Assembly (NCBI RefSeq): GCF_901472535.1
Contig: NZ_LR590470.1
Span: 682,001-746,000 of the forward strand
DNA: 64,000 bases
Direction: 5' to 3'
From: Sphingobacterium daejeonense
GTDB taxonomy: Bacteria > Bacteroidota > Bacteroidia > Sphingobacteriales > Sphingobacteriaceae
Below the pieces are notes generated by a model. It made no database searches. It had not been told where the DNA came from and was given only the letters and a program-made list of their open reading frames with translations. Each line of letters starts with the position of its first letter. Within the stretch, counting starts at the first letter, position 1. This document shows, in pieces, positions 59,959 through 64,000 of the stretch. The translations under genes and the position numbers were made by a program.

Positions 59959-61127
59959 ATGGAAAATAAAAAAGTATTAGAGCAAACATGGAGATGGTAT
60001 GGTCCAAATGATCCAGTATCTCTTCAAGATGTTAAACAAGCTGGAGCAACTGGAATTGTATCGGCTTTACATCATATCCCACATGGTGAGGTTTGGCCAA
60101 TTGAAGATATCCAAGAACGAAAGCGCATCATTGAAGAAGCGGGACTAACGTGGTCTGTGGTTGAATCTGTTCCTGTCCATGAAGCGATAAAAACAAAATC
60201 GCCAGAAGCCGATGAGTATATCAAACGATATAAACAATCATTGATCAATTTGGCAGCCTGTGGCATTTATACCATTTGTTATAATTTTATGCCAGTCCTA
60301 GACTGGACCAGAACTCAGTTGGACTTGATGATGAAAGATGGGTCCAAGGCTTTATATTTGATTGGATTGACCTTGCTATTTTTGATATTTATATTCTCCA
60401 GCGCGAAAGTGCTAGCCAAGATTATCCAAAAGAGGTTCAATTAGCGGCAGATAAAAAATTCTCTGAAATGGGAGAGGATGAGAAAACTCATCTCCAATTT
60501 AATATTCTAATGGGAATCCCAGGAGAAGGAGATATAACTCTAGAATCACTGCATGACAGCATCAATATTTACAAAACTATTGGAAGAGATGGTCTTAAGC
60601 AAAACCTTCTCTATTTCTTGGGTGAAATAGCTGACACCTGTGAGGCTAATGGAATTAAGATGACCATTCATCCCGATGATCCACCATATCCAATCCTAGG
60701 GCTTCCCAGAGTGGTTAGCAATGAAGAAGATCTTACCTTTATAATCAATGAACAACCCAAGGAGTTTAATGGAATTTGTTTTTGTACCGGTTCTTTAGGA
60801 GCAGGACCTAAGAATGATCTTCCAAGTATATTGGATAAAGTAAAGCATCGCGTATATTTTGCCCATTTAAGAAATGTGAAAAGAGATGAATTGGGTAGCT
60901 TTTATGAAGCTGATCATTTAGATGGGGATGTTGACATGTATGAAATTGTTAAAGGATTGAGTCAAGAAAATCAAAATCGTGAAAAACCGATTCCATTCAG
61001 GCCCGACCATGGCCATCAGATGTTAGATGACTTGGATAAGGTCACTAATCCCGGTTATTCTGCAATCGGAAGATTGAGAGGCCTAGCAGAATTGAGAGGA
61101 TTAGAATTAGGGATTTTAAGATCTTAA
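59959..61127 (+). CDS. uxuA: Mannonate dehydratase (one frameshift)
   Basis: About 390 residues after correction. [30 protein letters not shown] and [13 protein letters not shown] are the family hallmarks; the C-terminal half has [17 protein letters not shown], the metal-site HLRNV and FRPDHGHQM. The frame is lost near 60357-60360, where one T is missing (then [16 protein letters not shown]). Dehydrates D-mannonate to 2-keto-3-deoxygluconate, the substrate of kdgK. Confidence 0.94.
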
Positions 61128-61152
61128 CCAATCTAAACCATAAACTAAAATT

Positions 61153-62593
61153 ATGACATCAACTAAACCTACCAGATATCGGTGGACCATCTGCGCATTA
61201 TTGTTTTTTGCAACGACCATTAATTATTTGGACCGACAAGTACTTTCCTTGACCTGGAAAGATTTTATAGCTCCCGAATTCCATTGGACTAACAATGACT
61301 ATGGTAATGTAGCGGCTATATTCGCTATCGTTTATGCCATCTCCATGCTTTTATCAGGGCGGATAATTGATAAACTAGGAACTAAAAAGGGCTATATGTG
61401 GGCAATTGCGATTTGGTCTGTAGGGGCAATTTTGCATGCATTCTGTGGTATGATTACTTCAGGAATGTTAACAGGACAATGGCTAGTTACCTTTGAACAA
61501 TCTAAAGAAATCATAGCTGGTATTGAAGATATCAGTAAAGTCGTCAATATTTCTGTAACCGTGTTTATTTTTGCAAGGATTGTATTGGCCCTTGGAGAAG
61601 GAGGTAACTTTCCTGCTGCAATGAAAGCCTGCGTAGAATACTTTCCTAAAAAAGACCGCGCATTTGCTACTTCCATATTCAATTCCGGGACAACCATTGG
61701 CGCATTAGTAGCTCCGTTGGTAATTCCAGTAATAGCTGCCCAATATGGTTGGGAAATGTCTTTTATTATTATTGGTGCCTTGGGCTTTATCTGGATGGGA
61801 TTTTGGCAGTTTATGTATAAAAAGCCAGAAGAAAACCCTCAAGTAAATGAGGAGGAGCTAAACTATATAAAACAAGATGTTGACCATGGGGAGATCGCGA
61901 CAGCTGAAACACCAGTCACTTCCAAAGTTTCGATTCTGGAATGTCTAAAGTTCAAACAAACTTGGGCATTGATTTTCGGAAAATTCTTTACAGATGGTGT
62001 TTGGTGGTTTCTTCTATTTTGGTTCCCGGCTTATTTAAGTTCTGTGTATGATATCAAATCTTCAGATTTTGAAGGACAGATAGCAATTTTTGTACTATAT
62101 GCTATTACCATGCTCTCCATCATTGGCGGTTGGTTGCCAACTTACTTTGTTGAGAAAAAAGGAATGGAAGTATATGCTGGTCGTATGCGTGCCATGCTGA
62201 TATTTGCATTTTTTCCACTGTTAATATTGTTTGCACAGCCACTGGGTGAATATAGCTATTGGTTTCCTGTGATCTTGATAGGTATAAGTGCTGCAGCACA
62301 TCAGTCATGGTCAGCCAATATATTCTCTGCAGTTGGGGATATGTTCCCTAAAAAGGCAATTGCCACTGTGACGGGAATCAGCGGATTAGCTGGAGGTATA
62401 GGGTCTTTCTTGATCAATAAGATCTCAGGAGTTTTGTTTGACTATGCTGAACAAACAAATATGAAAGTTTTTTGGATTTGAAGGAATTGAATCCGGTTAT
62501 TTTATAATATTTGCAGTTTGTTCAGTAGCTTATTTAATAGCATGGACCATTATGAGGATACTAGTTCCTAAAATGAAATTGATACATCTGTAG
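61153..62593 (+). CDS. exuT: Hexuronate transporter ExuT-like (MFS, one frameshift)
   Basis: About 480 residues. MFS transporter of the anion:cation symporter family with 12 helices: INYLDRQVLSLTWKDFIAPE near the start, GEGGNFPAAMKACVEYFP and the central loop at about 225-260. An apparent stop at 62479 is caused by one extra T in the run about 62468-62473; the corrected frame continues as GFEGIESGYFIIFAVC with the last helix to 62593. Imports glucuronate or galacturonate by proton symport. Third gene of the uxuB-uxuA-exuT unit. Confidence 0.9.
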
Positions 62594-62595
62594 GG

Positions 62596-62658
62596 AGATT
62601 TGAGATATGAGATGTGAGATGTGAGATATGAGATGTGAGATGTGAGATGTGAAATTTG
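62596..62658. repeat. Heptad array AGATGTG/AGATATG x8
   Basis: Eight exact 7-bp units (AGATTTG, AGATATG, AGATGTG, AGATGTG, AGATATG, AGATGTG x3) then AAATTTG, starting 2 bp past the exuT stop codon and followed by a terminator. Confidence 0.85.
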
Positions 62659-62663
62659 AAAAT

Positions 62664-62697
62664 AAAAACCCCTTTGTAACAATGCAAAGGGGTTTTT
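62664..62697. terminator. Bidirectional terminator between exuT and catB
   Basis: AAAAACCCCTTTG (62664-62676) pairs with CAAAGGGGTTTTT (62685-62697), loop 8 bases, with A and T runs on opposite sides, so it serves both convergent genes. Confidence 0.92.
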
Positions 62698-62711
62698 GTA
62701 TTTATATGAAT

Positions 62712-63366
62712 TTATTTATCGAATGATTGGTAGTATTCGTATAATTTTTTGATATTCCCGGAGCTTAATATGGGCATGGCTTTTTTGAGTTTGTCGTCAT
62801 CCCAATTCCACCATTTTAATTCTAGTAGCATTTCGATTTCAGCATCATGAAACCTTTTGCGGATTAATTTGGCAGGATTTGCCTCCAATAATCGAATAAG
62901 GCTCCACGTCTTTTGCCACCAACGCACGACTACCTATGACGGCTCCATCTCCAATTTTATTCCAGGCATAATCATCGGCCTCTGTACCTATCCATACATC
63001 ATTTCCAATTACAGTATCGCCGGATGATTGATAACCATTCTGACTACCTTCAAATATGTCCACATCAGGCATATAATAGAATGGGAATGTTGAAATCCAA
63101 TCATACCTATGACCTTGATTCCCCGCCATAATAAAACTGGCACCACTTCCGATTGAACAGAAGGAGCCAATAATTAACTTGTCAATACCTTTTTCATCAG
63201 GAAATAAATAGCGAGCACAGTCATCAAATGAGTGTCCATGATAATAACCCGAATAATAGGAAAACCTACCGGCAACTATATTGGGATTTGTAATATGATC
63301 TTTGATTATTTTGCCCATAAATGGGCTTTCGAAATAATTTTCCATTTTAGCATTTTTATGATTCAA
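62712..63366 (-). CDS. catB: CatB/Vat-type xenobiotic acetyltransferase (three indels)
   Basis: About 218 residues after correction. Left-handed beta-helix (hexapeptide) acetyltransferase: [62 protein letters not shown] with the catalytic His, [14 protein letters not shown] and [13 protein letters not shown]. Two compensating indels near 62945-62970 (an extra C after GTEA, a missing A before IGDGA) garble about eight residues, and an extra A near 62880 shifts into the frame ending [12 protein letters not shown]. The family acetylates chloramphenicol or streptogramins; natural substrates are uncertain. The start could also be the internal MENYF. Confidence 0.88.
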
Positions 63367-63490
63367 TAATATACATGCAAGGCATTAGTTGCCTTACTTA
63401 AATTAGTTGTATATAGTTGAATGCTGCTAATCTGACTTTTTCATTAATCAAATATAGTGAACTCTTCTTAATAGATTGCTTTCCATGTTG

Positions 63491-64000
63491 TTAATTTCTT
63501 AGAAAGAATTGAGGCAACTCAGGTTTCTGCCCTTTTTTGATTGCTTTGATATATGGTAAATAATGCTTTTTATACCAAGGAATACTTTCTCTAAAACGAT
63601 CTGACAGTCTTTCTTCCATTAGATTGTTTATTTCTAAGGCTTCTTTCAGCTTTCCTTCCCCTACGAGTTTATAGATAAACAAAAGAGAAATGGAATATAA
63701 ATTTTTAATCAAAATAAAGTCTTCAATTGGCTCCTCGGATTCAAAAATGTCTATATAATACTGATACGGTTTTGAGAAAAATTTTTCTGGAAACTCAGTT
63801 TCTATTTTTGCGAGGTATGCGCCGTCTAAATTATCGGCAATAGTGAAAAACTCATCTAATGATTTGATAACAGCCTGACCCTTTGATTTCATGGGAAGCA
63901 ACCATAATCCCCATACATTTAGTTTTTTTTTCAAACTCCTTGTCGTATGGGATTAGTTCAAAAAGAGAAGTTTTAAAATGTGCGTTTTCCGATTTTGGTG
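63491..64000 (-). CDS. Unknown protein, 5' end cut by window edge (one frameshift)
   Basis: The C-terminal about 169 residues. A clean frame covers 63491-63934 (LNVWGLWLLPMKSKGQAVIK to PELPQFFLRN); upstream the sequence reads SENAHFKTSLFELIPYDKEF in another frame, joined by removing one A from the A9 run at about 63923-63931. Mostly helical, with LMEERLSDRFRESIPWYKKHY. I do not recognise the family, and it has no membrane segment. The true start lies beyond the window. Confidence 0.6.

Overview
The window looks like a chromosomal segment of a low-GC Bacteroidota, most likely Sphingobacteriaceae (Sphingobacterium/Pedobacter type). Evidence: a tRNA-tuf-tRNA(Trp)-secE-nusG and rplKAJL-rpoBC core, TAnnTTTG-type -7 boxes, a lipoprotein with an acidic surface-export tail, and large FtsX/MacB-type permeases ending in NPVDSLRDE. 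Genus is inferred from general knowledge, not from a search.

Layout. 1-2659: 3' part of queH (minus), a surface lipoprotein (plus) and a SirB1-like protein (minus). 2707-37224: a 34 kb accessory block made of one ABC ATPase, ten consecutive FtsX/MacB-type permeases (P1-P10), a second ATPase, an HlyD-type adaptor and, divergently, a TolC-type outer-membrane channel, an NtrC-type sigma-54 activator and its histidine kinase. 37421-39107: a small unknown gene and an Omp85-type protein. 39207-56610: tRNA(Thr, Tyr, Gly, Thr), tuf, tRNA-Trp, secE, nusG, then a three-gene insert (NagX-like acetyltransferase, GH18 chitinase, FG-GAP lipoprotein), then rplK-rplA-rplJ-rplL-rpoB-rpoC. 56684-62593: mgtC and a divergent hexuronate/KDPG module (kdgA-kdgK against uxuB-uxuA-exuT). 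62712-64000: a catB-like acetyltransferase and a truncated unknown gene.

The most interesting observation is regulatory. Six promoter regions in the permease block (3480-3585, 13788-13891, 21874-21979, 25085-25190, 32967-33071, 33092-33197) share one layout: two 16-bp dyads (TGTTCG-N4-CGAACA type) 21-22 bp apart, then a 51-53 bp gap, then a sigma-54-like -24/-12 element (TGGCA at -24). They precede each of the six inferred transcription units, including the tolC-regulator-kinase operon. I infer one self-contained sigma-54 regulon: the kinase and NtrC-type activator switch on their own operon, the adaptor/ATPase operon and all permease operons. The permeases probably share the two ATPases, the adaptor and TolC.

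Spacers in this block hold several repeat families (heptanucleotide AGATATG/AGACATA arrays, CTTCGGCTCCGCTCA palindromes, ~34-bp GGACACCTACC units, ~125-bp promoter-bearing tandem repeats) that mostly form stem-loops at gene 3' ends and suggest growth by duplication.

Caution: single-base indels break many reading frames, including essential tuf (5 indels), rpoB and rpoC. After correction tuf is exactly 395 codons, so these are best read as sequence errors. Broken genes are annotated as whole loci with the likely shift points given.
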